NCBI GenBank assembly: GCA_030549775.1
Contig: CM060174.1
Coordinates: forward strand, 96,240,132-96,304,131
Reading direction: 5' to 3'
From: Tamarix chinensis
Taxonomy: Eukaryota > Streptophyta > Magnoliopsida > Caryophyllales > Tamaricaceae
DNA: 64,000 nt
The translations under genes were made by a program, and so were the position numbers. This document shows positions 43,511 to 56,679 of this stretch, in pieces; positions within the stretch are counted from its first letter, which is position 1; every line of letters starts with the position of its first letter. The notes beneath the pieces are model-generated. The model was not told where the DNA came from and did not search any database. It saw nothing but the letters and a program-made list of their open reading frames with translations.

Positions 43511-45021
43511 GACATAGAAACGGTAATCAAGCACCAAGACCTCGCACTTCAATTTAGGTTTTATTTGGACATTATTCTATCTTTCAATGGAAACTCTATT
43601 AGGATTTCTCTTATAATAGATTTTCAATGGAAATTATCTGGATTGAGGCAAAAGGTATCTTACACTTGTTATAAGGCAACATGTTATAATGTCAATATAT
43701 TATAGCATATACGAGGTAATCTAAATCCTTTTACATTTGAATTTATTTTAATTGTTAGTGAAAAGCAATATTTTGATAGTAAATATGTAATTTATTCTTT
43801 CATTATCATAGGTTATTGAAAGAGAAATTCTTACGTGATATCTTGGTTGGATTTAGTGTATATAAATTATTATGCTTAGACACAATATCTAATAAAAATA
43901 ATAATATTGAATGTGTTCCATATGTGGTCAATGCGATGAAAATGACTCCATGGTCCCTATCTTTTGCTTTATTCTTCTTTGGCATGCATTGGATTCAAGT
44001 GATGAAAATCCTTGTTATGATCAAAAATTAATGGCTGCATGGTAACTATTTATCTATACAATAATATTAATTAGAAACACACGCGCACACACATAGAGAC
44101 ACATATATATATAATTTTAGTATATGGCTACTATATCAACTAGATCATTCAAGACATAATTTGGGCAACAAAATAAAGGAAGGGCACAATCACCTCATAT
44201 GACTTGGGAAAAAATTAAGGTTTGTAGTGGTTATGTTATTTAAGAATCATTGTCATTTAATTTTAAGTATTTAGTATGAAACTAATAAGATCATTTATTT
44301 TATATTTTATTTCTTAATGTCCATAGCAACAAATTAATGTCAGTTAATTCATGAAATTCATAAAGGAAATCATTTGCAAACATTAGATAGAAAAAAGAAA
44401 AGTTTATATTTACTTTGCTTAGTTCATATTAATTTATATATATTAATACTAACATGGTACTTTACATCTTTTTATGGGTCTATCAACCTATTGAGCTACG
44501 CAAATATGATGAAAAAAAGACTAATAAAGTTAGAAAATAATGGTTAGATTTTATTACAATGTTTTATGAAGGTTATTTGTAGCATATGTTCTGCTTAAAT
44601 TTTTGGTATTTATAGTGTAAATATGAATGAAATAGAATTTTTTTTATAAGATTTGGTATGCATGGTATATAATGAAAGTATAAAATCATTTATTTTGATT
44701 TGAAACTTATAAAATTTGGCTACTTGTTTTAGGCGTGGCAAGTGTTGATGCTGGTGAAAGCATTTTAAAAATCATGTGCAAGTTCTTTTTCCTTTTTTTT
44801 TTTTGTTGTAAGAAATAGTATGGTATGATACATTAAGCTCTATAATTTAAAAAAAAAATAGAGGGAATACACGGTAATTATTAGATACTTACAACAAAAA
44901 TTGCCGCATAATTCATTGGTAGGGAATACATGATTTATAAGCACCATGTATTATGAATATATTCGATGATTATTAGAAATATATATATATATATATATAT
45001 ATAGTGCATTCTCTAGTAGTG
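43511..45021. other. Unassigned, possibly the rest of CACTA-3
   Basis: The ORF at 43816-44031 has no recognised domain. A reading at 44129-44220 (MATISTRSFKT...) followed by a GT-type splice site could be an exon of a second CACTA gene; that is a guess. A TA microsatellite lies at 44977-45002. Confidence 0.25.
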
Positions 45022-47525
45022 AACTATTTGAGTGATTTGTGTTATGAGAATATATGACACGTGTGGTCCATAACCAACGTATTTGTTAATATTATAATAT
45101 AGCTTTTTCATCTAAACTGTATATATTATGATGCAAATAATTTTCAAAACAAATTTAATAAATTATACAATAATTTTTAGAATCACCATATATATTATAT
45201 GTTGTGTGGATTAGGTGGCAGTAACAATGTACTACACATACCCCTTTTCTAACCTTTGTATATATATTTTCTTCTATAACGGTGCAGATCTCGCAAACAA
45301 AACCATTAGGACTTCCTAACATTTAAATATTGATACCCCCTATTGAGCTTGTAGGTCACTTATAAAATAGAGAAAAGTGTTTCGTTGACATAATATCAAC
45401 ATAACATATATAATAATAAACAGGGTGTGCATCCACTGCATATCCTACATCAAAGGTTATCTCCCCACTACTCGTTGAAATCTCTATTCTAGTCTTACAC
45501 TTAATTTTTTTTATATAAATTTCAAATATATTATTAATCACTACCCCAAAATAAGTCTTCCCACCAATTTTATAAAAATATTACTATTCACTAAAATACT
45601 ATTCATATATAGCATAAAACATAATAATATACCGAAAAACTTACATTTAAAAAATGAAAAATATTTAATATAAAAAAATATTATTCACACTAACACCTAT
45701 TAAATCACTATGTATAATATGTACTATGCTAGAAAGGATCACTTTTGAAAAAAAAAATCTCAATATCATAATAAATATCCCAAAACATCTTAAGTCGCTA
45801 AAGTATATTAAAAATATAGCATACTTTTATAAAATGGCATTTATGACCTAAAAATAACCAAAAAAATCTAATCTAATTAATATAGTAAAATTGTTCCAAA
45901 AATCATGAAAATAAATGCTAAACACCCATAATCAATAATTAGAACATTAGAATACTAAATGTTAACAATAAAATCAAATTGTATGTAAATTTACCATTAT
46001 GCTCCTAAAACCCTAAAATAACAAAAATATCATAACATTTAGCATAACTAGATCTAGTGTAAGAAATTTTACATTTATAACATATAATACTTATAGCGCA
46101 CATTATAACTACAAGAATCTACAAATTCACATCCCATACATGAAATGACCATAATACCCCTAAGATGGCATAAGACATGATTAATTCATACAACATGCTA
46201 CACTTAGAATTGATTCATAAAAAATTACATAGTTAGCATAAAAAAAGGCATGATGAACACAATGGAAGGCACAAAATCTAACAAAATCTCAACTACCATG
46301 TACTTTTACCAAAACATCCCTAAACATACTTAAAACTTCACCCAAATAATATATACCCTAAAAATGATCTAAATAAAAAATAACCTAAATGTCCTCAAAA
46401 TAATGCTCCTAAAATCTTCAAGACATTACATAGCAAAACCCACAAAACAACCAAAACCATAGAAAACCATAAAGTAGCCAACAATGGAAAAATCAGGCCA
46501 ACAACATATTAAAGTATGCTAACACTCAAATTTATATCTACACTTGTATAATTATGTCTAAGAATTTCCTAACTCCAAGTTTGCACAAAATCAACCTCTA
46601 GATAACCACCCTTTACCTTCTTGAAAAATTTGCACCAAAAATCATCAAAAAGTCAAAAAACAAAATCTAAACAACAAAACAAATCAAAAGAATCAATAAT
46701 CAAGGCTTACTCTTCCTTAGATTAAGGTTATAAAATTAAGGAAAAGTTTCCTTCTATTTCTTTCATTTTAAACACTAATTTTTTGAAAGAAATAATAAAG
46801 AGCTAGAAATTCAAGAAACTAAGGTTTTTCAATAAAGGATAATGGAGAAGGTAAGTAGGTGTGTCCTTCGGCCTTTTGGGAAAAATGTATTAGAAGGAAC
46901 AAGTTTGGAATAAGTTTTTGCTAACTTTAGATATTTAGATACTTTATGGTTATTTAATGATAAAATAATCAACAAACATAATGGGGGATGGAAGGTATGA
47001 ATTAGACCATACCAAGGGGTAAAAAATAATTTCCTAAATTTATTTTATATATTTTAGGAAGATAAGATCAAATTTAAGATATTTAGGATAGGTTTAATGT
47101 GGATAAAGTTGAGTTTTAGTGGCTAATTATGCCTAAAATGATAGAATTTATCTGAAAATGTCAAAATAGTTTTTATGTAATACTTACCTTAAATATGACA
47201 AAATATAACTATTTATAAAATTGTATAAATATTTGTTAGCTAAAAGGATCATTTTGAGGTTTAAAATGCAAATAGGGGAAATGGCAAAGTGAATAGTATT
47301 TTATAACAACATCCTCCATCATTACAACAATTTCACTGCCTCTCTAATAATTTGGCTTAAGATTGAATCTTATCCATTTATTATCAATTCAATAAGTTCT
47401 CATTTTATAATTATCTCTCCATTGAATATTATATATAAGTGGAGAATATCCAATAAGAACTAGTTTTTTTTTTATGAGAACAAAGAACTAGTACTTTCAA
47501 TTGAGATAACTATCTATAGTTTATA
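45022..47525. other. AT-rich, unassigned; possibly an old LTR on the minus strand
   Basis: No coding homology was found. The complement of 45545-47300 has the look of a gypsy LTR leader: a long AT-rich U3 and an AAGGAAGAGTAAGCC stretch near 46710. ATACTATTCA at 45596 and TGAATAGTAT at 47291 are complementary. Termini and duplications were not found. Confidence 0.25.
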
Positions 47526-48030
47526 GTAGAAACTATTCTTATTATGTGGAGTAAACTACTATAAATATCTCAAGAAACTACTATATTTTAATTTTAGAAA
47601 AAATAAACATCGGTATGTTTGTAAATATTGTGTATTTATGTTTTAGGCTTGTAAACTACCCATAGTAGGTGGTGGAAACTACTCTTAGTAGGTAGAGTAA
47701 ACTACTATAAGTCTCTCAAGAAAATATATTATTTGAGTGCCAAAAATAAAAATAGATGTATTTTGTAAATATCGGGTATCTATATTTTATATTAGGAAAC
47801 TAACTACAATAAATGGTGGAAACTAAATTCAATGGATTAAGAAAACTACTGTAAATCTATCAAGAAACTATATTATTTGAGTATCAGAGAAGAAAAATAA
47901 AAGATGATAGAATTTTTGTAAATATTAAAATTTTACATTTTAATTTAGAAAAGTGCTTATAATAGATGATTAAAACTACTCTCAATTGATAGAGAAAACT
48001 ACTATAAGTATCTCAAAAAAATTAGACGAT
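47526..48030 (+). repeat. Tandem repeat, ~147-bp period, copy 2
   Basis: About three and a half units starting near 47526, 47672, 47816 and 47969. Each begins GTGGAAACTACT-like, then AAACTACTATAA.T.TCTCAAG, TATTATTTGAGTGCC and TTTTGTAAATAT. Confidence 0.8.
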
Positions 48031-48239
48031 TCTCAGTTCTCATCATAAATGGTTGTTCACATTACATATTTCCCCATATATATAGAAGATATATAATGAG
48101 GATTTGTGGTTTTGGTGAGAACATATAATTAAGTGTCTTAGCCATCATAAAGATCAATGACCACAATGGTATCATAAAACTACAAGAATAATGTTACAAA
48201 ACTATAATAATAGTGTTGTGAAACTATGTTAATAGTATG

Positions 48240-48336
48240 TTGAACCCTAATGCCAAACAATAAACAATACATCTTAACCCCTAACCCTAAATCCTAATCC
48301 TAACCATAAATAGTAAACCCTGACCCTAAACCCTAA
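48240..48336. repeat. Degenerate telomere-like tract, left part
   Basis: CCCCTAACCCTAAATCC and CCCTAAACCCTAA variants stop abruptly at the CACTA-2 terminus. Confidence 0.75.
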
Positions 48337-50700
48337 CACTACTACAAAATAGTCATTTAATAATGACACATAAATAATGGTTTTCTAGAAATCATTGATA
48401 AATGTATGAAAATTTGTGTGCAAGAATATAAAGTAGGTTTTAATAACATTTCTATACCAAAATTGTTATTAAAATTTCAAAAAAAATCTTAAATTCTATA
48501 CACTAGTCTAATTAATGGTTTTCTTTATAACTATTATTAAAATGATGATGGTGACATTTTTTTAGGGAGTTTTGATCATGGTTATTATGGAAATTGTTAT
48601 TAAAACTCTAAAAAATGCATACAATCTCCTGTTGTTTTCCTCCACACTACTTGATTCATTTTGTTTCAAATTATGATACTCTCTTATTGTCACTCTCTTG
48701 CTCTCACTCTAGGTTGATGATACAGTGGCACTGGTCAATGACACTCCTCCTCCTTTTAGCGGCTCTCAAATTAATGAAGAGAAACACTACTTCATCCCAT
48801 TCAACCACTCATCCTCCTCCTATTTCTCTCTCTTGCACCATCATCGTTGTTCATCCATTGCTCTATTGTTTTTTGTGTCTTGCTCCACTACTGCCGCTCT
48901 AGTCTCTTGCTCCATCATTGCTTTTGTTTCTTGCTCTACCATCATCCCTAGTTTTTTACTCCATTGGTGCTCTTGTATTTAGCAAGGTACTTGATATTTC
49001 TATTTTTCTTTCATTATATATATATATATATATGCATGGTATATAGCTTGGTTTTAGGTTTCTTATTGCTTGTATGGTGTGGGTTCACTTTTATTGCTAT
49101 GTTTCCATGATTATTATTTTACTGCAAAGTTGGGTCTTTCCCTTTATATGGCTTTGTGCCTTTGAATTATAAAAAAATATATAAATATATGCATGCATGT
49201 CACTATAATTTATTGTTGAAAAATAGTACATAAAAGTTAATTCATTGATAATAAAATGTTGCTTGTATCGTGTGGGTTTGCCTCTGTTCATGGCTGATAA
49301 TAGTATAGCACAAAAAGAAATTAAAACCCAAAAGAAAAGAGACAAAAAGGATAGTTGAAGATGCATGACATTATTTATTTCTAAAAATTTATTATCTTGG
49401 TGATGGTAATAATAATAATATACTAGTTTTAATAATAAAATAATAGTAGAACTTTTAACTTAATAAATTTCTTTTCATAATACTGTGGAAATTATTAAGG
49501 ATATTTTTTATTAATAACAAAGTATAGATATAGGAACTTAGAAACATGCCAACAATTTACTATTAAGAAGACAATGGGTACTAGGTAATTAAGGTTGAGC
49601 AACCTTATCAGAGGAATTTATGTAGAACATTAAGCAGCCAAAAAATATTTACATGCTTCTAACTTATACCTTATATGGGTATGTTGTTAGTTTTACAAAA
49701 TTGGTTGAGATATTATATAATATAATTAAAATTAATTCGGTTATAGAATTTACATATTTTATAATTTATAAGAATTAGAAAACAACTTTGATGATAATAT
49801 TTAGTGGTTTTTCTCTTTTTTAGGTAATGAGATACCATACTTTTTACATACGTATCTCTACCATATTTGTGCATGGCACCTTATGTGGATCTTTATATTC
49901 AACAAATATGGTTATATAATGAGCTAAGTCACTTTTTTATTAAAGGGTTATGCTTTGATTCATTCCATTTAATATCATGACACTTGTAGTTGACCCTATC
50001 TCAAATGGAGACATGGTAAGGAGTTATAGTTAGTTATTTTTAGGGCTTTTTCCACCATAAAATGCACCACACTTGTGATATGTTGAGGGTGAGGTGTTTG
50101 CAAAGGATTATGACCAGATAGATAGAGAGTTGATGGTGATAGATAACCAGTGGAGGTTTTATCATAACTTACCACCAAGTATCAACCCTGGTTACCCTAA
50201 GGTATTTGTCACTAGTCTATCTGTTGATGATGTGAGGGAGAATATAACATATTGAAATGAGTGAACTCTGAGAGTGGCAGTTACTAGTCGAACTAAGCAA
50301 GGCTATCAGTGGATTTTTAGGATGGTTATAGGTTATTCTTAGCTAGGTTTTTAGGTTTTAGAAACCTTTTTTTGTATATGGTGTTGCTATTTTATTAGGG
50401 TTCCTTTTAGTTTTTGGATCTTATTTTAAATGTATAGTATGAATATCTTTTGTAATTTGAACCCTTATATAAATTTTTGACATGTATATACATATGAACT
50501 TTTTCTAAGCATGATTGGTTTATGTATGGCTATATTTTTGGAAACTCGTTTGAATGGTTTGTATATATAGCAACTAAATAACATGATACATTATACAAAA
50601 TTAAATTCTTTCTAAGCATTAGTGCTTTGTAAATGATTTTTTACAAGTGAATTGATTTGTAATAATTAACTTTCATGGGATACATATATATTGAAAAACT

Positions 50701-52402
50701 ATGGATCAAAAATGGAAGGATGCAAATTGTTTTTTCTATATAATATTGATAAAGAAGTAAACTTTTTTTATCAAGTTTGTAGTAGAGCATACTCAGGACT
50801 CTAGTAGAATAGTTTATCCTTGTTTGAATTATGCTTATATTTAATGTGTCAATGTTGATGATTTGAGAGATCATTTGTTTGTCTACAAAATTGATACAAG
50901 TTACACTTATTGGATACGGCATGGTAAGATAAAGTCTAGATATGATAAAGAGGAAGGTAGGAGGGAAAGTAATTAATCATTTGAGAACTATGAGGGAGAG
51001 TTGTTAGAGGAGATGACTTGGGAAGGTTGGTGAAAGTATTTGGGATTGTCTAAAAATGTTCTATGAGTTATCAAGTGACTTAGAGAAACATTTATATGTT
51101 GATTGTAAGGCATATACAAGTTACAATCTAAAAATGTTGATTATATGAATTACCAGCATGTAATGGATGGAATGATAAGAGTTTCATCGAATTATTGATA
51201 CTTGTGAAAGATATGCTTCCTAATAATAACATTCTACGTGATCATACCTATAAAGCAAAAAATATCCTTTCATATGATAAGATAAATATATACCCAAATG
51301 ATTGTATATTATTTCATAATGAGTATGCATCTTAATATAGTTATCATAACCTTGAATGAAAAGCACCACAATACAAGAAGAACACGATACCAGCTAAGGT
51401 GATATAGCATTTTCCTACAATACCGAGATTCAAGTAGATACCTAATGATGTCGAATGTGCCAAGAACTTGAGATGGCATGCTAATGAGAAGATAGGTGAT
51501 GGGATTCTAAGGCATCCATTTGACTCTCGTAATGAGACATCCATCTAACTCTCAACATGCAAGAAAAATCAAAGGATAAGGTATTATGAGAAAGTAATTT
51601 AAAGATGTAGATGCTAACATATTTTATAAAGCACATATCTATATATTACACAACAATGATGATGTTAATTCATATATTGAAGAACATATGCATTCTTTAA
51701 GGGTTTAAAATCCATTAAAAAGTAAGATATGGATATTGATAAACATAATATTTCCTTCATAGAATGGCTATCATACATTCTTCAACTTCAACTTTTAAAA
51801 CCGTACATTGGTTGTCTCAAAATTCATGTTATAAAGTTTTCTCATATACTAGCTATGCCATTAATAAATAAACTTGTATACATGATAACAACATGAGAGG
51901 TAATGTAGAGAAATAGGGTGACTTTAGTAGCTAAGGTAATGCATATTGCTAGTGTGAAGGATAAGAACCCCACCTATGTATATTAAACTATGTTTAAAGT
52001 CTCTACTTATTAGTACAAATGGGTTGATAATAGTCATGGGGTTAGATATGAATATGGGTTCACATTAGTAGATCTCAATAGTGTCAAACATAAACAAGAC
52101 ACATTCATATTGGCATTACAAGAAATACAAGATTTTATTATCACCAATCCTACTAATAAAAGATAGTCTATGGCAATATTTATGAAGAAAAGAAATGCCA
52201 ATGAATATGATATGAAAATGATTCCAATTGGGAGAAAGAATGTGTCAAAGCTATGCAAGAAAATCAACCATTGAATGGTGATAACAATGACATTAATGAG
52301 GAAGAAATCTATGTAAGGGGTGCTCAACATGAAATAATATATGTATTAGATCCTAAAATAAATCCAAAAATGAGGAAGAGAAAAATAAGGAAAAGAAGGT
52401 AA
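50701..52402 (+). pseudogene. TNP2 transposase (CACTA-2), heavily decayed
   Basis: Starts MDQKWKDANCF at 50701. The transposase-associated domain follows (FVVEHTQDSSRIVYPCLN, VDDLRDHLFVYKIDTSYTYW, IRHGK), then LVKDMLPNNNILRDHTYKAK, YPNDCILFHNEYAS, KKNTIPAKVI and LRWHANEKIGDGILRHPFDS. The central part with most catalytic blocks is missing or unreadable (about 51560-51990). The C-terminal region reappears as YKWVDNSHGVRYEYGFTLVD and LNSVKHKQDTFILAL, and a basic tail ends at TAA 52400-52402. Frameshifts and stops are frequent. Confidence 0.75.
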
Positions 52403-52619
52403 TGAGGGTAATAACATTCTAACATATGATATGTGTACTTGTTATTTTAACTTCATATTTTGTATATATTCATTAAACATATATTGTGTTGAAACATAAT
52501 TTATTTTATTAGGGTAATTACATAACCTTAGTACATATGATATGCTTTCCTAACACTTTAACTTCATATTTTGTATATATTTATTCTTTAGGATTTAGTA
52601 ATAATTTATTTATTATCTT

Positions 52620-54460
52620 TTTACAGAGATATGATGAAGAAAACTGTTAGTAGGGAATCTAGTGATGAAGAAGAAAAGAGAGATCCAACTATGATGAGAA
52701 TCATCATTACACATGAGAAATAGAAAAGAACAAGTGGAGTTGAGATGTAATAACATAATCTTCAAATCGATGAGAATGTGAGCATGTTTCTCATATACAC
52801 TTCACTCATAATTTCATATATCCTACAATAATTGAAAACGGGTTCTAAAAGGTCACAAGGAATATATTTAGCAAAAATTCAAGGTAAATATATTATTTTT
52901 TTGGTTATTTTTGTATGTCAAATGTTATTAATTTTAATATATTAACATTAGTATATATATTTGTGTCTTATTTTGTAGAAAGTGTTCATCGTCATAAAAA
53001 CGAGGAAGAAATGAATTCTTAAACATTGCAATGAGCATTTAAGAACATTTAGGACATACTTAGAAAATAAAAAATATATATTTTTAGAAATAGGGATAGC
53101 GCTTTATGCATGAAGCTACCTAAGCATCATGGTTCCATTGATCAAGATAGTTGAGATTAGTATATTACATATCGTCTTTTGGAGGAGTTTAATTTATTTA
53201 TCTCATAACAATTAAGATTTTTGATTAATACTATTTCATTGATATGTAAATAAGAGGGAGTAAATATTTTGGATTGTAATATAGGAGAAATTTTCTAAAA
53301 ATAAAGAAATTGCTAAGTAGGATAAGTAACAGTAAATGTAGCTCGAAAAGGCTGTGTTGGCTTGAAGAAAATTTGATACGACATTTCGATTTATGTGTTT
53401 AAATGTTCAAGTCTAATTTTATAATAATATTCTTAATGTAAGTGTGTATTTTAGATTTATAACTCGTAGCCCAGGACTTGGATCCATGTAACCCATCCAT
53501 CAATAATGGTACATTATGAAAGAAGGCTATAGAACCAAAGGATGAATATCTTAATGAAGATTTAGAAGACACTACCAAAAAATTTGTAAGTTTGAAGATA
53601 TCCCTAACCATAGTCAGTTTTTCTTATAGAAAACTATTATATTGTATGCATTTCTATATTCTAAATTTAAATATATTGCACATATTATAGGATGTACTTG
53701 AAACATCGAATTATGAGGTGGGTGTAGATCAATATAGCATTGTATCACAAGTAACATGAATTGAAGAATAACCCAGAAGACACAAAGGTCATGGAAGCAT
53801 ATGTGGTCAATCTCATAGATCTCATAATACTAACGAGTAAGTGGTTCTCTTGATTCAAAAATTAAACATGGCATTTGAATGGATGGCCATAATGGATAAA
53901 TAATTATTGTTTATCATATATCAAGGGTATAAGCCATATGATTCAATTGCACATAATTCACTTCACATACCCAATGTAAATAGCATTAGAGAATTGTAAA
54001 GTTGATACACATTTTTCTTCTCTTCTCGTGGTAAGAATATCAAACTATGAAATGCTATAAAATGGATCAAGTGTTATAAATAATTAACAATGTGTAATAT
54101 TTTATTTAAAATTTTACATAAATATGACTTGTTAGATAATGACCCCTCAGCTCTTTTGAAAAAAGGAAGCCTATGCATCAATCATGGCACCAAAACATAG
54201 ACGATCCATAGATCTATCTTGGCACCAAATACAAGGCCCATAATAATTTAAATTCTCATGACTAGAGATGTGCCCTTAACTTGTTATAAAGAAGGTAATG
54301 GGGCAACCATAGTGTTGGAAGCTCATGAATGCTTAGTGTCTTGGTCCACAAACCAGATATATCTCACTACTAAAAAGGTGTTGGCATACTCTTTCCATGT
54401 TATACGTATACCTTATATATATAGAGAGATGATCATTATACTTCATTTAATGCTATGAAT
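52620..54460 (+). pseudogene. Possible second CACTA-2 gene remnant
   Basis: Scattered plus-strand readings (SDEEEKRDPTMMR near 52660, RRHKGHGSICG near 53778, ATIVLEAHECLVSW near 54306) loosely resemble the second protein of plant CACTA elements (Transposase_24-like). No continuous frame exists and the match is weak. It could also be random. Confidence 0.25.
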
Positions 54461-56129
54461 TAAAGAATCATAAAAGAAGAATGATCATAAGGAAAAGGGG
54501 AAAAGAGTTACTTGTGGAAGGAGTAAAACAAAAGAGGGTGATGAGAAATAAAAGAAATATCAGAAAAACATCTTGCCTCACAAAATATTCTATCTTCAAA
54601 TGATAACTACTAACCACAAGAACCCCATTGACCACCATTATCTTTGGCGTTGTTGTATCTATATGCCCAAAACTACCTCAATAGCAATATCATTATAATT
54701 GATGGTCCTTTTGAGTATATTGGGAGGGACAGCACTACTTACATGGCATTGGTGGAGGTTATCAACGATATTTATAATCAAGAATGAATTTCAACCATGA
54801 GCATTTTCATATATGTTAAGTATTATTTTATATGATATATGTTAGCACTTTTCATTGATTTTAAATTTTATGACCTCTTATATGAATTATCAATTATAAA
54901 TACATATGCATTATTATTATCATCCATAGGTTGATAGCTAATCATGTTGCAGTAGAGAGGATGTTGTCATCTATTGTGTTTGTGTATACATACTACATAT
55001 CTGACCGTACTATAATAAGTAAAGGTAGTCACAAAATATGTAGTGTATTGCATCTTAAGCGACTGTTAATAAAAGATTTATCTCATACCTTACCTCGCAA
55101 GTGAGCATTATGTTTTATCTGTCGTCCTTCCTGATCAAATCAAAGTTTATGTGTTTGATTCCTTCAGACATATTTCATTCCTTTTAATCTCACTCATTCT
55201 AAAGAAAAATATTTAATTTACATGTTAGTATATTTCTTACTTCATTAGCTTACCTATACATATATTCTACTTAGGTGTATATAGTTACAATGTTGTATAT
55301 CAACTTTATTCATTAGGATAATACAAATGGTGCATATGAGGAGTGGTAGAAATAGTATCTCAAACCTAAGGAGTCGTAAAAATGAGCCTACAATAGTATA
55401 TAGAAACACAAGTATTTTGTATTTTATTTTAATTCAAATTAATGTGTAATAGTTAGATAGTGAGATAAATTCATTTAATTGTATCCACAATAGCAAAATA
55501 ATAATGATTGTAGATACTATATTTATAGAGAAATGGATTTGATACTCTAAAAGAAATCTATGAATATAGATCCAAGCAATGTATGTTTCTTTTACCTTAG
55601 TTTTTTCATTAAGTAATCTATGGAATATATATATGATAAAATTAATTACTAATGGAATAATCGAACCGTGTTAATTTGTATTTTTTCATAGGTGGATATG
55701 CATGAGGCCAGAAATACACAAATGAAAATTGATGGAGTTAGAGATTAATGGACCATGTTTGTGCATTCACACACTCGGTATTAGGGATATACATGCATGT
55801 TTAAGTTTATATTTCATATGTCTTTTGTTCTTCTATGCTATAAGATATATACATGCATGCATGCATGCAAATGTTTATCAATTGTTGATAGCTAGGTTTT
55901 ATGATCCATAAACTTTGACTTTAGAGTGTACAGCTACCAACATTTGGTATACCTACTCATTTTCATTCTTGGGTATGCCCAATGTATTGAGATGTACCAA
56001 TTATAGGTTTATCATGTATATATTCATCATTTGGGAGGGATATATGCATAAATTAGTGTTGTTTTACACATTACAGATTTAGTAAATATTCGAATATAAA
56101 ACTATATATGTGGGAGAACTACACAATTT

Positions 56130-56679
56130 ATAATATAAAGAACTAATGAGTCTTTAATAACAATTCTTACCTAAACCATTATTAAAACCCAAATGGATTA
56201 ATTTCTTTCAAGTGTTTTTTAATAAGGTTTTGCTTCTAACCATTATTAAAAGTAGGTTTTAAAAATGGATGTTAGCTAAAATTGTAATTAAAAGGAGCAT
56301 TAAAGGCTCATTAAACTTTTAGTTACTACATAATTGCATATTTAATGTTAAGTTTTCATGACGGTTTTGGGTAAAATTTGTTATTAAATCATGCATTTAA
56401 TGTTAATAGTTACTTAGTTAGGGTTTTAAATAATGTTTTATAGTCATTTCATTAGGTTTTTTTAGAGTTTTAACACTGGTTCATTTTATGAACCATTTTT
56501 AAAACTCTGGTTGAAATAATGGTTTTAAGTTGAAATTGTTGGTACAAACCCCAATGTTTACCCAAATTTCGTGGATTTTTCAATTTTTTTATGATAATTT
56601 TAAACAATTGTTAAAGCTTTAATAATGAGCGATTCAATAACGATTTAAAACCATTATTAAAAATCTTTTTGGGGTGATG
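56130..56679. repeat. Right subterminal repeats of CACTA-2
   Basis: AACCATTATTAAAA, TTGTTATTAAA, GGTTTTAAATAA and complements recur at short intervals, as they do in the left 250 bases of the element (48355-48605). Confidence 0.65.

Larger units (their letters stand above)
30743..45021 (+). mobile_element. CACTA-3 (tentative ends), host of gypsy G2 and LTR C
   Basis: TNP2 N-terminal homology at 43091-43510 on the plus strand shows that a third CACTA copy is present. Its coding start is cut by the gypsy element at 32140-43090. The sequence left of that element holds CACTACAAAAATG at 30743 and inverted/direct repeats at 31300-31473 typical of CACTA subterminal regions. CTCTAGTAGTG at 45011-45021 could be the other terminus. 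The flanking trinucleotides (AAA and AAC) do not match, so both ends are provisional. The presence of CACTA sequence is much surer than its limits. Confidence 0.4.
48337..56679 (+). mobile_element. CACTA-2 (8.3 kb), inserted in a telomere-like tract
   Basis: Starts CACTACTACAAAATAG at 48337. The complement of its right end (56679 leftward) reads CATCACCCCAAAAAG. Both then run to TTTAATAATG, giving an imperfect terminal inverted repeat of about 28 bases. Both ends have subterminal AACCATTATTAAAA-type repeats. Flanking trinucleotides are TAA and CAA, one mismatch from a 3-bp duplication. The interior has a decayed TNP2 (50701-52402) on the plus strand. AAACCCTA-type DNA flanks both sides. These facts together support one inserted CACTA element, now dead. 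Confidence 0.75.

Noticed and set aside
48615..48982. Two overlapping plus-strand ORFs with Ser/Leu/Cys-rich products
   Set aside because: The sequence is a C/T-rich semi-repeat (TCTTGCTCCA words) inside CACTA-2, without domain similarity.
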